A DNA stretch of 41,546 nt from an uncultured Eubacteriales bacterium (GCA_900317765.1 ONID01000004.1:1-41546), one strand, 5' to 3'. Shown: positions 27,001-34,236, counted from the stretch's first letter. The notes: generated from the letters alone by a model not told the origin. A program made the numbers and translations.

Positions 27001-27433
27001 TAACTTCGGTCATGATATCGGCGACGTTCTGCTGGTCTCCTTCTCCAAGCTTTTCAAGGACATTGTAGGCGAAAAGGGTTACAGTGTGCGCTACGGCGGC
27101 GACGAATTCCTTGTCATTCTGCCCGATGCCGATGAAAAGGAAGGCGAAAAAGTCGCAAAGGCGATCTACAAGAAACTGGATGATTCCAATGGCTTTGAGG
27201 GTGAAATCAAAGCCAAGATGGGTCACGATTTCGAGGTTCCCAAAAACAGAAGGGTGAATTGCTCCATCGGCATTGCCACCTCTGAGGAAGCAAGCATGAC
27301 GGCAGTCTCCGAAGCCTTGAAGTGTGCCGACAGTGCGCTTTATGTGGTCAAAAAGTCCACAAAGGGCGACTACAGAATCTACCAGGGCGAAAGCCGTGAA
27401 GACGCAGGAAAACTGCAAAAAAAGAGAGCATAA
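24044..27433 (+). CDS. Large soluble diguanylate cyclase with pseudo-STAND and TPR-like regions
   Basis: 1129 residues with no membrane segment. The first 200 residues resemble a degraded STAND/AAA_16 ATPase: SAYAPLMDWIGAL (68-80) recalls the post-P-loop 'pYaPl.e.l' segment and LLMIFDNLQYCEKSLLEFL (151-169) recalls Walker B and its helix, but no Walker A exists. Residues about 260-730 are Tyr-rich helical pairs of TPR type. Residues about 770-925 look like a GAF domain (ILCVPIYEKEQLTHLFIGYV). The GGDEF domain begins at about 934 (SVTDMLTGLLNRQGF) with an intact GGDEF at 1018-1022; no RxxD inhibitory site precedes it. It should make cyclic di-GMP in response to a signal bound by the upstream modules. 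The ligand is unknown. Single-gene unit with own promoter and terminator. Confidence 0.88.
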   Translation: MEGTSKKDVNSLVASLMNDAYEKNGKLLFIKYSNTFTIKYEDVLVASNDNENAVQTLYHEFKPGMMQSAYAPLMDWIGALYKRYFSEIDYATFLADCDVYPLHINVFKTYFECGTCRRVETIVRNEAEFEHKQFISDIIKIFNTIADNIPLLMIFDNLQYCEKSLLEFLEKLTHTSTEKHFSVLADFNEKYEVHEYIQDTWDLFSRRIETKNMMLYWEFDSMIVSDNRHIPFVPDKAFFAVYLIMLNNMINTLSLDQALMYFEVIRAKLESGDMFVTAKERYIFYNIYGNAHFLRGDYDDAIEMSEIMRGIYITNKDLHEINYEYNFNELACLANIYDRNEAKAMDYVLECKRIAYGSGDGFLMFQADLLRYKAMMRGWDRDYLVSAFGISYEIDNDFLSLARKYEYMNNLAYVVAFGYGNDQTFYRDSLNYCESREHVVTSTNIAKELKNDYLLLLMWEKHIRFTIRYGYFNVADYYYKCQLKVYKQNDNMREAGIIYNGLGYNRIIMGHYNYASDFFNSAIDVWYKLGFADEIGMTLYNMAINEILMDEYSVAIEMITTTIRIMKYLDQINLKYCNMSKLYGMLVYCNYKLHIEYNAQFYLNKMEYILHHLLFPEGTPDYTAWDNELFLFYITKALLMKKSDPDEAQRLFDKAKYHMERADDLYFFVYMIFAIEQAAFYKEKGDMDNFKKVLNKCIDHFKKHGCNEKADRLFAILNNKNVVTKKIGSGLKKITSFQLIELARRVGSEMELDKQNKNIRFLSSWQKLMNSDTVENVQALYQKSVKLIKRNFCVDNVLMFSMNGEEVVTDYTEKNTDISAFRINSIVDFFRNPQQAFVITRTEKRFYDYSRFISNFGINEVFSILCVPIYEKEQLTHLFIGYVTSHDNFVHNYDLLDEDDLNILKFTFRQLIDSTRRLQARLEIQEMNAKLEKTSVTDMLTGLLNRQGFAKYLDEEFDKLAAKKRTREIPTTVLYIDLDNFKFYNDNFGHDIGDVLLVSFSKLFKDIVGEKGYSVRYGGDEFLVILPDADEKEGEKVAKAIYKKLDDSNGFEGEIKAKMGHDFEVPKNRRVNCSIGIATSEEASMTAVSEALKCADSALYVVKKSTKGDYRIYQGESREDAGKLQKKRA

Positions 27434-27445
27434 AAACATGTAACG

Positions 27446-27495
27446 ATAAGCCGCATTCGGATCAGGTACCAACTGCCCTTTGCGGCTTATTTTTT
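27446..27495 (+). terminator. Terminator of the GGDEF gene
   Basis: Perfect 10-bp arms ATAAGCCGCA and TGCGGCTTAT, then TTTTT. The loop is 25 nt long, unusually large. Confidence 0.8.
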
Positions 27496-27551
27496 GAAAA
27501 TACTCTGAATATATGTTGTGTTTACAATTTATTGATCAATTTAAAATACAA

Positions 27552-27570
27552 TTATGTTATAATTACATAA
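27552..27570 (+). promoter_or_regulatory. Extended -10 promoter inside a 19-bp dyad ahead of rubrerythrin
   Basis: TG-T-TATAAT at 27555-27563 is an extended -10; the nearest -35 (TTGATC) is 20 nt away. The -10 is the exact centre of a dyad, TTATGT-N7-ACATAA, which would let a repressor cover it. Size and base content recall Fur/PerR-type sites, though it does not match the PerR consensus closely. Confidence 0.6.
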
Positions 27571-27635
27571 AAAGTACATGGCATATGAATTTAAATCTTT
27601 TGTCTTTATGTACTTAAAAGATGGAGGTAATTATT

Positions 27636-28178
27636 ATGGCAAAATTTGTTTGTTCTGTTTGCGGATACGTCTATGAGGGCGACGCCGCTCCCGAAGTATG
27701 TCCCGTTTGCGGTGTTCCCGCATCCAAGTTCGTCAAGCAGGAAGCTGAAATGACCTGGGCTGCCGAGCATGTGGTCGGCATTGCATCCGATGTTCCCGAG
27801 GACATCAAGGAAGATCTGAGAGCCAATTTCAACGGCGAGTGCTCCGAAGTCGGCATGTACCTGGCTATGTCCAGAGTCGCCTACCGCGAAGGTTATCCGG
27901 AAATCGGCGCATACTGGGAGAAGGCAGCATTCGAAGAGGCAGAGCATGCAGCGAAGTTCGCTGAGCTCCTCGGCGAAGTTCTCACCGATTCCACCAAGAA
28001 GAATCTCGAAATGAGAGTTGAGGCTGAAAACGGCGCAACCGCCGGCAAGACCGATCTCGCAAAGCGCGCAAAGGCTCTCAACCTCGACGCAATCCATGAC
28101 ACCGTTCACGAGATGGCACGTGACGAAGCACGTCACGGCAAGGCATTTGCAGGTCTTCTCAAGAGATATTTTGGTTAA
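27636..28178 (+). CDS. Reverse-type rubrerythrin
   Basis: 180 residues. The rubredoxin-like Fe(Cys)4 domain comes first (CSVCGY and CPVCGVPAS, residues 5-30), then a ferritin-like diiron domain with [19 protein letters not shown] and DEARHGKAF. In classical rubrerythrin the order is the opposite, so this belongs to the reverse rubrerythrins of anaerobic Clostridia, which reduce hydrogen peroxide and oxygen in the cytoplasm. Start ATG 27636 has GGAGG 8 nt upstream. Single-gene unit with a dyad at the promoter and a strong terminator. Confidence 0.95.
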   Translation: MAKFVCSVCGYVYEGDAAPEVCPVCGVPASKFVKQEAEMTWAAEHVVGIASDVPEDIKEDLRANFNGECSEVGMYLAMSRVAYREGYPEIGAYWEKAAFEEAEHAAKFAELLGEVLTDSTKKNLEMRVEAENGATAGKTDLAKRAKALNLDAIHDTVHEMARDEARHGKAFAGLLKRYFG

Positions 28179-28204
28179 TTTCTGAATTTATCTTCCAAAA
28201 CCAT

Positions 28205-28248
28205 AAAACCGCAGTGTATCCTTTTGCAGCTGATACGCTGCGGTTTTT
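28205..28248 (+). terminator. Terminator of the rubrerythrin gene
   Basis: AAAACCGCAG and CTGCGGTTTT arms with an inner GTATC/GATAC pairing, followed by a T-run. Confidence 0.85.
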
Positions 28249-28277
28249 ATTTCTCACATAATTTACATAATACGCTT

Positions 28278-28295
28278 GTATTTTTGCCAAAATAC
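28278..28295. promoter_or_regulatory. Inverted repeat ahead of the M3 peptidase gene
   Basis: GTATTTT-TGCC-AAAATAC, perfect 7-bp arms, 38 bp upstream of the start. A weak promoter (TTGTAT, 16 nt, TATCAT, from 28277) overlaps it, so it may be an operator. Confidence 0.4.
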
Positions 28296-28332
28296 GGTAT
28301 CATATAATTATCATATTACAGGAGTGATTATC

Positions 28333-30027
28333 ATGCAAAAATTCAAAGATCTCGCATACAAGAGACCTGACAAAGATGAAGTTGCCAAGGTGCTACTCAG
28401 CTGCATTGACAGATTTGTCGGCGCGGAAAGCTTCGAGGAGGCCAAAGACGCCTTTCTTCAGTGGCAGAAGGACACAAGTAAGATGGAGACAATGTACGTC
28501 ATTGCCTACATCCGCAATACGGTCAACATGAAGGATGAATTCTACAACAACGAAATCGAATTTTTCAATGAAGCGCTGCCGCAGTTAACGCCCATCATGA
28601 AAAAATGGAGCGAAGCCATTATCAGCAGCCCATTCCGTCCTCAATTAGAGGAGCTTTACGGTACCCATTACTTCCAGAGTGCCGAGGTGGAAAACAAGCT
28701 GTTGAGCGACGCGATCATAGAGCCTTCCATTGAAGAAAACAATCTCGGTACCGAATACTCCAAGACCGCGGCTTCCTGCTCCACAGAATTCCGCGGAGAG
28801 ACCTGCAATTTCTACGGCTTGCTCCGCCATATGCAGTCCACCGACCGACAGGAACGCAAGGAGGCTTTCGAGGCTTGGGCCAAGCTCTACGAGAGCGTTT
28901 CTACTCAATTGGAGGAACAGTACGGCAAACTGGTCAGGCTTCGCTGTCAGATCGCCAAGGCATTGGGATTTGACAATTATATCGACTATATCTATCTTGC
29001 ACGCGGTCGTTATGACTACGGCAAAAAAGAAGTGGAAGAATTCCGCGAGGCTGTTCGCAAATACATCACACCTGTGTGTGACAGGATGTACAGAGAACAG
29101 GCGGAGCGTTTAGGCATCGATAAACTGCGCTATTACGACGAACAGCTTGTGTTTCCCGACGGCAACGCAACGCCCATCGGAACGCCTGAAGAACTTGTGG
29201 AAAAGGCGCGCAAGATGTACGCCGATCTTTCTCCCGAGACAAAAGAATTCTTTGATTTCATGACCGAATACGAGCTGTTCGATCTCGTGACGCGCGAGAA
29301 CAAGCACCTCGGCGGTTATTGTACCTCTCTGGCGGAATACAAGGCGCCGTTTATCTTCTCCAATTTCAACGGCACCTCCGCAGACGTCGACGTGCTGACA
29401 CATGAAGCGGGACACGCCTTTGAATTCTACTATGCGTCGCGTCAGCTTCCCATCCCGGAGCTTGCCGGCTCCACCAGTGAAATCTGTGAGATTCACTCCA
29501 TGAGCATGGAGATGTTTGCCTATCCCTACATGGACAGCTTCTTCGGTGACAAAGCAGACAAGTATCGCTACGCGCACTTCACTGAAGCTCTGAAGACGAT
29601 CCCCTATCTTGTCTGCGTTGACGAATTCCAGCACAGGGTATTTGAAAATCCCGATTCCACACCCGCTGACTGGCGCAGATTCTGGAAGGAAATTGAGCAG
29701 AAGTACATGCCCTGGCGCGATTACGACGGAAACGAATTCCTGGAAAGCGGCGCATTCTGGATGCAGAAGCAGCACATCTTCCTCTACCCCTTCTACTATA
29801 TCGACTATGCCCTTGCGCAGATGGGGGCGTTTTCACTCTTCCGCCGGAAGGTGGAAAACGACGGCGCTTGGGAACACTATCTGAAGCTCTGCTCCATCGG
29901 CGGAAAATATGGCTACACCGAAACCCTCGAACGCGCCGGCATTCCTGTCCCGCTCAGCGACGAAATTGTACAGTCAACCGCCGCATTCGCGGAAAAGCAG
30001 GCGGAGATTTTCAAAGCCAAGCTCTGA
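28333..30027 (+). CDS. M3 family oligoendopeptidase
   Basis: 564 residues. The zinc site HEAGH lies at residues 357-361 (VLTHEAGHAFEFY), with the third ligand in the following STSEICEIHSMSMEMF segment; the substrate-contact HIFLYPFYYIDYALAQ region comes near the C-terminus. Such enzymes cut peptides of roughly 5-20 residues in the cytoplasm, part of peptide recycling. The start is ATG 28333 with AGGAG 8 nt upstream; a longer frame from 28276 has no site. No signal peptide. Confidence 0.95.
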   Translation: MQKFKDLAYKRPDKDEVAKVLLSCIDRFVGAESFEEAKDAFLQWQKDTSKMETMYVIAYIRNTVNMKDEFYNNEIEFFNEALPQLTPIMKKWSEAIISSPFRPQLEELYGTHYFQSAEVENKLLSDAIIEPSIEENNLGTEYSKTAASCSTEFRGETCNFYGLLRHMQSTDRQERKEAFEAWAKLYESVSTQLEEQYGKLVRLRCQIAKALGFDNYIDYIYLARGRYDYGKKEVEEFREAVRKYITPVCDRMYREQAERLGIDKLRYYDEQLVFPDGNATPIGTPEELVEKARKMYADLSPETKEFFDFMTEYELFDLVTRENKHLGGYCTSLAEYKAPFIFSNFNGTSADVDVLTHEAGHAFEFYYASRQLPIPELAGSTSEICEIHSMSMEMFAYPYMDSFFGDKADKYRYAHFTEALKTIPYLVCVDEFQHRVFENPDSTPADWRRFWKEIEQKYMPWRDYDGNEFLESGAFWMQKQHIFLYPFYYIDYALAQMGAFSLFRRKVENDGAWEHYLKLCSIGGKYGYTETLERAGIPVPLSDEIVQSTAAFAEKQAEIFKAKL

Positions 30028-30056
30028 TTCATTGACAAACCATCCAAAATACAAAG

Positions 30057-30096
30057 ACCGCTCCGGTGTTCCGTTGTCTCGGAATACCGGAGCGGT
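30057..30096. terminator. Convergent hairpin between M3 peptidase and lipoprotein genes
   Basis: Long arms, ACCGCTCCGGT and ACCGGAGCGGT, extended by TTCCG/CGGAA. No strong T-run on either side, but it lies between two converging genes and may stop both. Confidence 0.6.
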
Positions 30097-30116
30097 TGAA
30101 TGATTATAAAGATGCA

Positions 30117-30578
30117 TTATTCGACTCGCACATACCTGTAGCTGCCGTTGCCGGTTTCAAACGCAGAGATTTTGCTTTCGCCGCTGTCCACAAATCCCAT
30201 ATAGGGCTTGCCTTCATCGGTGTAGAACACATAGACATGAAATCCCGATGCGTCGGTTTCGTAACGGACGGATCCTTGCTGTTCGGCAGTTCCGCTGGCA
30301 TAATAGGTTGTGAAGCTGCCGTCCGTTTCGATGGCAACCGAAGCTGCGCTGCGGTCGCCGTCGATGTAGAAGAGTCCGGACAGTCTTTCAATCGGGTCAA
30401 GTGACGCCGTGTCGGTATTGTCGATGGAATTGACGGATGAAGTGTCCGGCTTTGTCTCGGAAAACTCCGCGGAAGAACCTGTTTCGTCAGTGCCGCAGGA
30501 AGAAAGCAGCAGCAGGAGAATCGTCATTCCTGCTGCGAATGCAGCTCTCCCCCATTTGTTTGTCTGTAAGCTGATCAT
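30117..30578 (-). CDS. Small predicted lipoprotein
   Basis: 153 residues. A signal peptide with hydrophobic core (AAFAAGMTILLLLL) ends in the lipobox LLSSC, then a Ser/Thr/Asp-rich linker of about 40 residues and a small beta-type domain (ERLSGLFYIDGDRSAASVAI, YRYVRVE at the end). No family recognised. It is likely anchored outside the membrane. The start overlaps the stop of the upstream metallophosphoesterase (ATGATGA); the second ATG is at a better distance from AGGGGG. Confidence 0.75.
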   Translation of the reverse strand: MISLQTNKWGRAAFAAGMTILLLLLSSCGTDETGSSAEFSETKPDTSSVNSIDNTDTASLDPIERLSGLFYIDGDRSAASVAIETDGSFTTYYASGTAEQQGSVRYETDASGFHVYVFYTDEGKPYMGFVDSGESKISAFETGNGSYRYVRVE

Positions 30579-31300
30579 CATATTGCCCCCTGTTCCTTGT
30601 CGCATGAAATACTGAGCACGTCAATGTCCTCGTACATGAATTGCAGTCTGTGCGTCTTTTTGGCTGTGTGAAAATGTCCGCAGTACCATTTTTTGTAGTC
30701 CACGCTTTCCTCGATGGTATCAAGCCATTCCTCGGTTGAAGAGTCCACCTGTGTCTGGTCGATTCCTGTCAGGAATACCTCGATCGGTTCATATTTGAAC
30801 GGACATGTGTGGCTGAGAATAATATCCACCTTGCGTCCGAGGCTGTCGAGCTTCCGCTCCACATCCTCCCTGATTTCCTGCGAAGGCTGTTCGTTTGCAA
30901 ACCATTGATAGCCCCTTGCAAGGCGAATGTATTTATCGACGCTGTAGGCGCCGCCGATGACAATGCACTTGAATCCGTCAAAATCGTATACCTCTCCGTC
31001 TTTGGCGTAAAATATCTTCGGATATTGCTCCTCGTACCACACCATTCCGCCGCGATAGTCCCTGGTCTTCATGCCGGGAACATCCCACGGACGCATTTCA
31101 TGGTTGCCGTGTATGCAGAAAGTGGTAAACGGAAAGCTGTTGACAAAATATTTGCGGCTTGCGTCTCTTTCCGCTCCGTAATAATTCAGCGCCGCATCGC
31201 CCAAAACAATCATTACGTCATCCGGCGCAGGCTGCATCCGTGCGGTGAATTCGTAATATCTGTGAAAGAAGCCGTGTGTATCGCCTGTGATATATGTCAT
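30578..31300 (-). CDS. Cytoplasmic metallophosphoesterase
   Basis: 240 residues, no signal peptide. Calcineurin-like motifs: GDTHG (6-10), LGDAALNY (GD), HGNHE, LSHTCP and CGHFHT. The catalytic set is complete, so it should hydrolyse a phosphate ester with two metals; the substrate is unknown. The start has GGAGGAG 8 nt upstream. It overlaps the lipoprotein gene. It is unrelated in sequence detail to the anchored enzyme at 5.8-6.7 kb. Confidence 0.85.
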   Translation of the reverse strand: MTYITGDTHGFFHRYYEFTARMQPAPDDVMIVLGDAALNYYGAERDASRKYFVNSFPFTTFCIHGNHEMRPWDVPGMKTRDYRGGMVWYEEQYPKIFYAKDGEVYDFDGFKCIVIGGAYSVDKYIRLARGYQWFANEQPSQEIREDVERKLDSLGRKVDIILSHTCPFKYEPIEVFLTGIDQTQVDSSTEEWLDTIEESVDYKKWYCGHFHTAKKTHRLQFMYEDIDVLSISCDKEQGAI

Positions 31301-31377
31301 TTGATCATCTCCTCCTTGTTAAAATAATAAGCGACGTCTGCACAAAAAGTCACAGAGCGCCGCTCAGAACCCAAAAG

Positions 31378-32067
31378 CTACTTGATATCTACCCCGCCGA
31401 AGCTCACCGCTGCAAAAATATGAACGATATGCGCATCCGGCATGGAGGACGAAACATATTTATTGGTCACACCGCCGAAACTGGTGGAAGTCTGGAGATC
31501 AACCTTGCATCCGGGAGGCAGCTTGATCTTGACACCGGAAAATGCAATATTGATCGAAATTGTGACATCCTTATTGATGACAGCGTTGCGAAGATCGAGA
31601 TTGCCCGAACCGAATGTGATGTCCATACCGCAGCCTTCAAAAAGCTTACCGGAGTAATCGGGGTTCAGCTCTCCGAAAGAAGCTTCATATGCTGGGATCG
31701 ATCCGTCACCTGGAATTGCGGGGAGAATTGTAAAGTTTTTTTTTCTGTCCCCGAAAAAGGCGTTGATAATCAGACTCATTCCGAACAGAATGATCAGCAC
31801 AGGGACGATGAATTTCTTGATGTCGCCCAGATAATCATTCCGCTGCAAAAAGAGGACCACACCCAGTGTAATGAGAAAAAGCGATACAAATTTATTGGAG
31901 CCACGCGTAAAGAGCATCCCCAGTCCCGGAACAATCAGAAATACCGTCCACCATCCCGGAACAAAAATCGTAAAAGGTTCAATGATGTCGCATGCCGCAA
32001 ATGTGTACCCTACTCCTATCGCCACTGCCAAAAGTCCGACAATCAATGATAAAGCTTTCTTGCTCAT
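31378..32067 (-). CDS. LiaF-like membrane protein
   Basis: 229 residues. Four hydrophobic segments in the first 115 residues (MSKKALSLIVGLLAVAIGVG; TVFLIVPGLGMLF; FVSLFLITLGVVLFL; FIVPVLIILFGMSLII) are followed by a soluble beta-rich domain ending SFGGVDIK, with repeats of 'FGxGxLDLRNA' and 'FSGVKIKLPPG', as in the LiaF C-terminal domain. LiaF inhibits the LiaRS envelope-stress system; no liaRS is visible here. Start by AAAGGAG at 8 nt. Confidence 0.85.
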   Translation of the reverse strand: MSKKALSLIVGLLAVAIGVGYTFAACDIIEPFTIFVPGWWTVFLIVPGLGMLFTRGSNKFVSLFLITLGVVLFLQRNDYLGDIKKFIVPVLIILFGMSLIINAFFGDRKKNFTILPAIPGDGSIPAYEASFGELNPDYSGKLFEGCGMDITFGSGNLDLRNAVINKDVTISINIAFSGVKIKLPPGCKVDLQTSTSFGGVTNKYVSSSMPDAHIVHIFAAVSFGGVDIK

Positions 32068-32115
32068 TTGTGAATTCTCCTTTCTGATGAAAAAACGATC
32101 CGAATGATTGTCTTC

Positions 32116-32144
32116 ATTATAGCATATTCCCAAAAACATGTCAA
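32116..32144 (-). promoter_or_regulatory. Consensus promoter for the LiaF-like gene
   Basis: Minus strand TTGACA, 17 nt, TATAAT, about 50 bp before the start. Confidence 0.85.
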
Positions 32145-32164
32145 TAATATCCGAAATGAAATAA

Positions 32165-32199
32165 TCACGGAGCAGATAATTTGTTGATCTGCTCCGTGA
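32165..32199 (-). terminator. Terminator after the DUF4003-like gene
   Basis: Perfect 13-bp arms TCACGGAGCAGAT and ATCTGCTCCGTGA around a 9-nt loop; minus strand then reads TTATTTCATTT. Confidence 0.75.
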
Positions 32200-32222
32200 A
32201 AGAAGACATATTGTAAAATGAA

Positions 32223-33206
32223 TCAGGTTGAAGATGCCATAACATTTGACGCAATCGTTGCTGTGATGATCACACAAATTGCCAAAGACTGTGCCGCAGC
32301 CATGGCAATTGCCGAAGCGGTGGCGGTTGCCTGCGCATTCTGAGCCGAATCGTAAAGATCGGTGGTGAGCATCGTCGCATGCATCAACCGGGCTTTTTTA
32401 TCAAGACCGAGAAGTCCGTAGCCCTTCTGCGTCGCCAAAAAGTCATCTATCTCGATAATCCGGTTGCGAATTCTTTCGGTATCGTCATCCAGAATGGAAA
32501 CGGCGGCAAGGGTCGAAAGCTCTGTATACACGCCGTATTTCTTGCCGGATTCCCTCAAAGAATCATACAGCTCGTTGAGGTGCTCCACCTTTTCACGGGC
32601 TGAACCCTGCGTCAGTGCAAGCACATGTGAAACGCTCTGTATGCTGCTCTTGTGCGAATACTTGATCTTGAGCAGATCGTAGCATTTTTCCATATCGTCA
32701 ATCAGCTCGGTGTCGCTCTTCTCAGATAAAGCCATCAATCCAGCGAGCACGCTGTCCTGCTCATTGGTGAGGAACGGATGCTTGGATTTTATGAGGTCAT
32801 ACAGTTCTTTTCCTCTGTCTAAAACAGCTTCAAAGGAAGATTCATCCGTAAGGTCTGCAAGCAAAATCGACAGCAGCGCTGAGTATTCCGAACGGTTGAA
32901 CTTTTTCTTGGCAACATTGTAAATCTTCAATACCTTATCGAAATGAGCCTTCGGGTCTTCCTTCATCGAGAGATTCGCCGCAAAAGGCAGGATGACATTT
33001 CCTTTTAAGTAAGAGAGTGCGCCGACATTCTTTTTGATGATTTTTTTACATTGCTTCAGTTTTTCCTCATCCGCATTTACACCGTGAGAAACGAGTGCGT
33101 TGGCTGCTACTGGATAAATCAACACACTTTCTCCTCTGAAAACCTTTTTGACAACTTCTCTGTTGGCAATAAAGCTTTCACACAGCGCAGTGATCTTTTC
33201 ATCCAT
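32223..33206 (-). CDS. DUF4003-like protein
   Basis: 327 residues. Helical, with alternating 'SVLAGLMALSE'-type pairs, and a C-terminal Ala/Thr/Met-rich hydrophobic tail (TASAIAMAAAQSLAICVIIT) that could be one membrane segment. The overall layout, MDEKITALCESFIANRE start and Ala-rich end, matches what I recall of the DUF4003 family, whose function is unknown. ATG 33206 is chosen by AAAGGAG at 9 nt; a longer frame to 33245 lacks a site. It is 71 nt downstream of pssA and may share its transcript. Confidence 0.7.
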   Translation of the reverse strand: MDEKITALCESFIANREVVKKVFRGESVLIYPVAANALVSHGVNADEEKLKQCKKIIKKNVGALSYLKGNVILPFAANLSMKEDPKAHFDKVLKIYNVAKKKFNRSEYSALLSILLADLTDESSFEAVLDRGKELYDLIKSKHPFLTNEQDSVLAGLMALSEKSDTELIDDMEKCYDLLKIKYSHKSSIQSVSHVLALTQGSAREKVEHLNELYDSLRESGKKYGVYTELSTLAAVSILDDDTERIRNRIIEIDDFLATQKGYGLLGLDKKARLMHATMLTTDLYDSAQNAQATATASAIAMAAAQSLAICVIITATIASNVMASST

Positions 33207-33277
33207 AATAAACCGCTCCTTTTTCAAATATCCAATCGTATACAAAGACAGAAGTTATGCTGAAAGCCGATATGTAA

Positions 33278-33916
33278 TTATCTGACAAGCACCATCGCGG
33301 CAGCTTCCACAAGACCTACAGCGACAAGAACGATTTTTCCGGTACGCTGCGGTTTTTTGATGTGAACCGGCGTAATAAATCCTATGCCGATCAATGTGAC
33401 TGCTACCTGATAGAAGTATTCAAACACAGCTTTGTCCGCTTTGCATATCTGCAGCAGGACATAGATAATGGGAAGAACAAGCACGATGGTTGTCACCGGA
33501 ACGCCAAGATAGCTCTTGCGATGACCTGACTCCATCTTCTGTCTGTTTTCTTCCAGTACGTTAAAATACGCAAGCCGTATCACTGCGGCAAGGGATATAA
33601 ATACCGCAACAATACCTCCGATCAACTTATGATTCGATACAGTATAGACAAAAACGCCCGGAGCAACGCCAAAGCCGACCAGATCGCACAGCGAATCAAT
33701 CTGTATACCGAAACGCTTTTGGTCTTCGTCCCTGTCCTTTTTGGTGGAAGCGACGGTGCCGTCAAACATGTCGCACAGCCCTGCGATCATCAGAAACCAA
33801 AGTGAAAGCCACGGGTTATTCCCTATGGCAAGAAATATGGCGACACATGCCGATATCATGCCGAGGTAAGTGAGAATTACCGTATAATTATAATAGCCTA
33901 TCATTTTGCGATTCAT
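33278..33916 (-). CDS. pssA: CDP-diacylglycerol-serine O-phosphatidyltransferase
   Basis: 212 residues, about six membrane segments. The CDP-alcohol phosphotransferase motif reads DGTVASTKKDRDEDQKRFG, then IQIDSLCD. The metal-binding Asp residues are in place, but the usual Arg after Ala (DGxxAR) is Ser here and the spacing to the Gly is longer than in the textbook motif, as in other Clostridia forms. It makes phosphatidylserine at the inner membrane face. The ATG at 33916 has GGAG 8 nt upstream. A consensus promoter lies 155 bp upstream at 34071-34099. No psd gene is visible, so the PS fate is not known from this window. Confidence 0.88.
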   Translation of the reverse strand: MNRKMIGYYNYTVILTYLGMISACVAIFLAIGNNPWLSLWFLMIAGLCDMFDGTVASTKKDRDEDQKRFGIQIDSLCDLVGFGVAPGVFVYTVSNHKLIGGIVAVFISLAAVIRLAYFNVLEENRQKMESGHRKSYLGVPVTTIVLVLPIIYVLLQICKADKAVFEYFYQVAVTLIGIGFITPVHIKKPQRTGKIVLVAVGLVEAAAMVLVR

Positions 33917-34029
33917 TTTCAACACTCCGATTCAAATACTACTTATCCTGTGGGTATCTATAACCATGAAAAGGAAACAAAAAATAAAAAAATTTTAAGG
34001 TTTATTCAATATTTTGACGCATCAACATA

Positions 34030-34059
34030 TTGAAATCACCACACCAAATAGTGTATAAT
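34030..34059 (+). promoter_or_regulatory. Promoter toward the LPG-synthase-like gene
   Basis: TTGAAA, 18 nt, TATAAT. Predicted RNA start near 34066; leader of about 170 nt. Confidence 0.65.
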
Positions 34060-34070
34060 ACTGTATGCTT

Positions 34071-34099
34071 ATTATATACCAAAATAATACGTATGTCAA
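34071..34099 (-). promoter_or_regulatory. Consensus promoter for pssA
   Basis: Minus strand TTGACA, 17 nt, TATAAT. Predicted RNA start near 34064, so the transcript runs across the plus promoter above. Confidence 0.8.
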
Positions 34100-34107
34100 T
34101 GAGAATA

Positions 34108-34152
34108 TTGACCGTGTAACTTTTTTTTAACCTTCGGTCAACAGATTTTTTT
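34108..34152 (+). terminator. Leader hairpin with T-run
   Basis: TTGACCG and CGGTCAA arms, loop of about 20 nt, then a TTTTTTT run. It lies between the plus promoter and its gene, so it may attenuate it. Confidence 0.45.
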
Positions 34153-34236
34153 AATTGACATCATATGCGGATATAACTGAACAAGTATTTTACTTCTTTT
34201 TTAGAAGAATACAGATTTGAGGTAGAGTTGTGACAA

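Larger units (their letters stand above)
33917..34236. other. 320-bp AT-rich divergent intergenic region
   Basis: No gene. It holds a plus promoter (34030-34059), a minus promoter (34071-34099) facing it, and a terminator-like hairpin on the plus strand (34108-34152). Predicted start sites of the two promoters are almost the same position. Confidence 0.7.

Noticed and set aside
26393-27472. 359-codon frame antisense to the GGDEF gene
   Set aside because: Overlaps the GGDEF domain coding sequence and the terminator; no family features.
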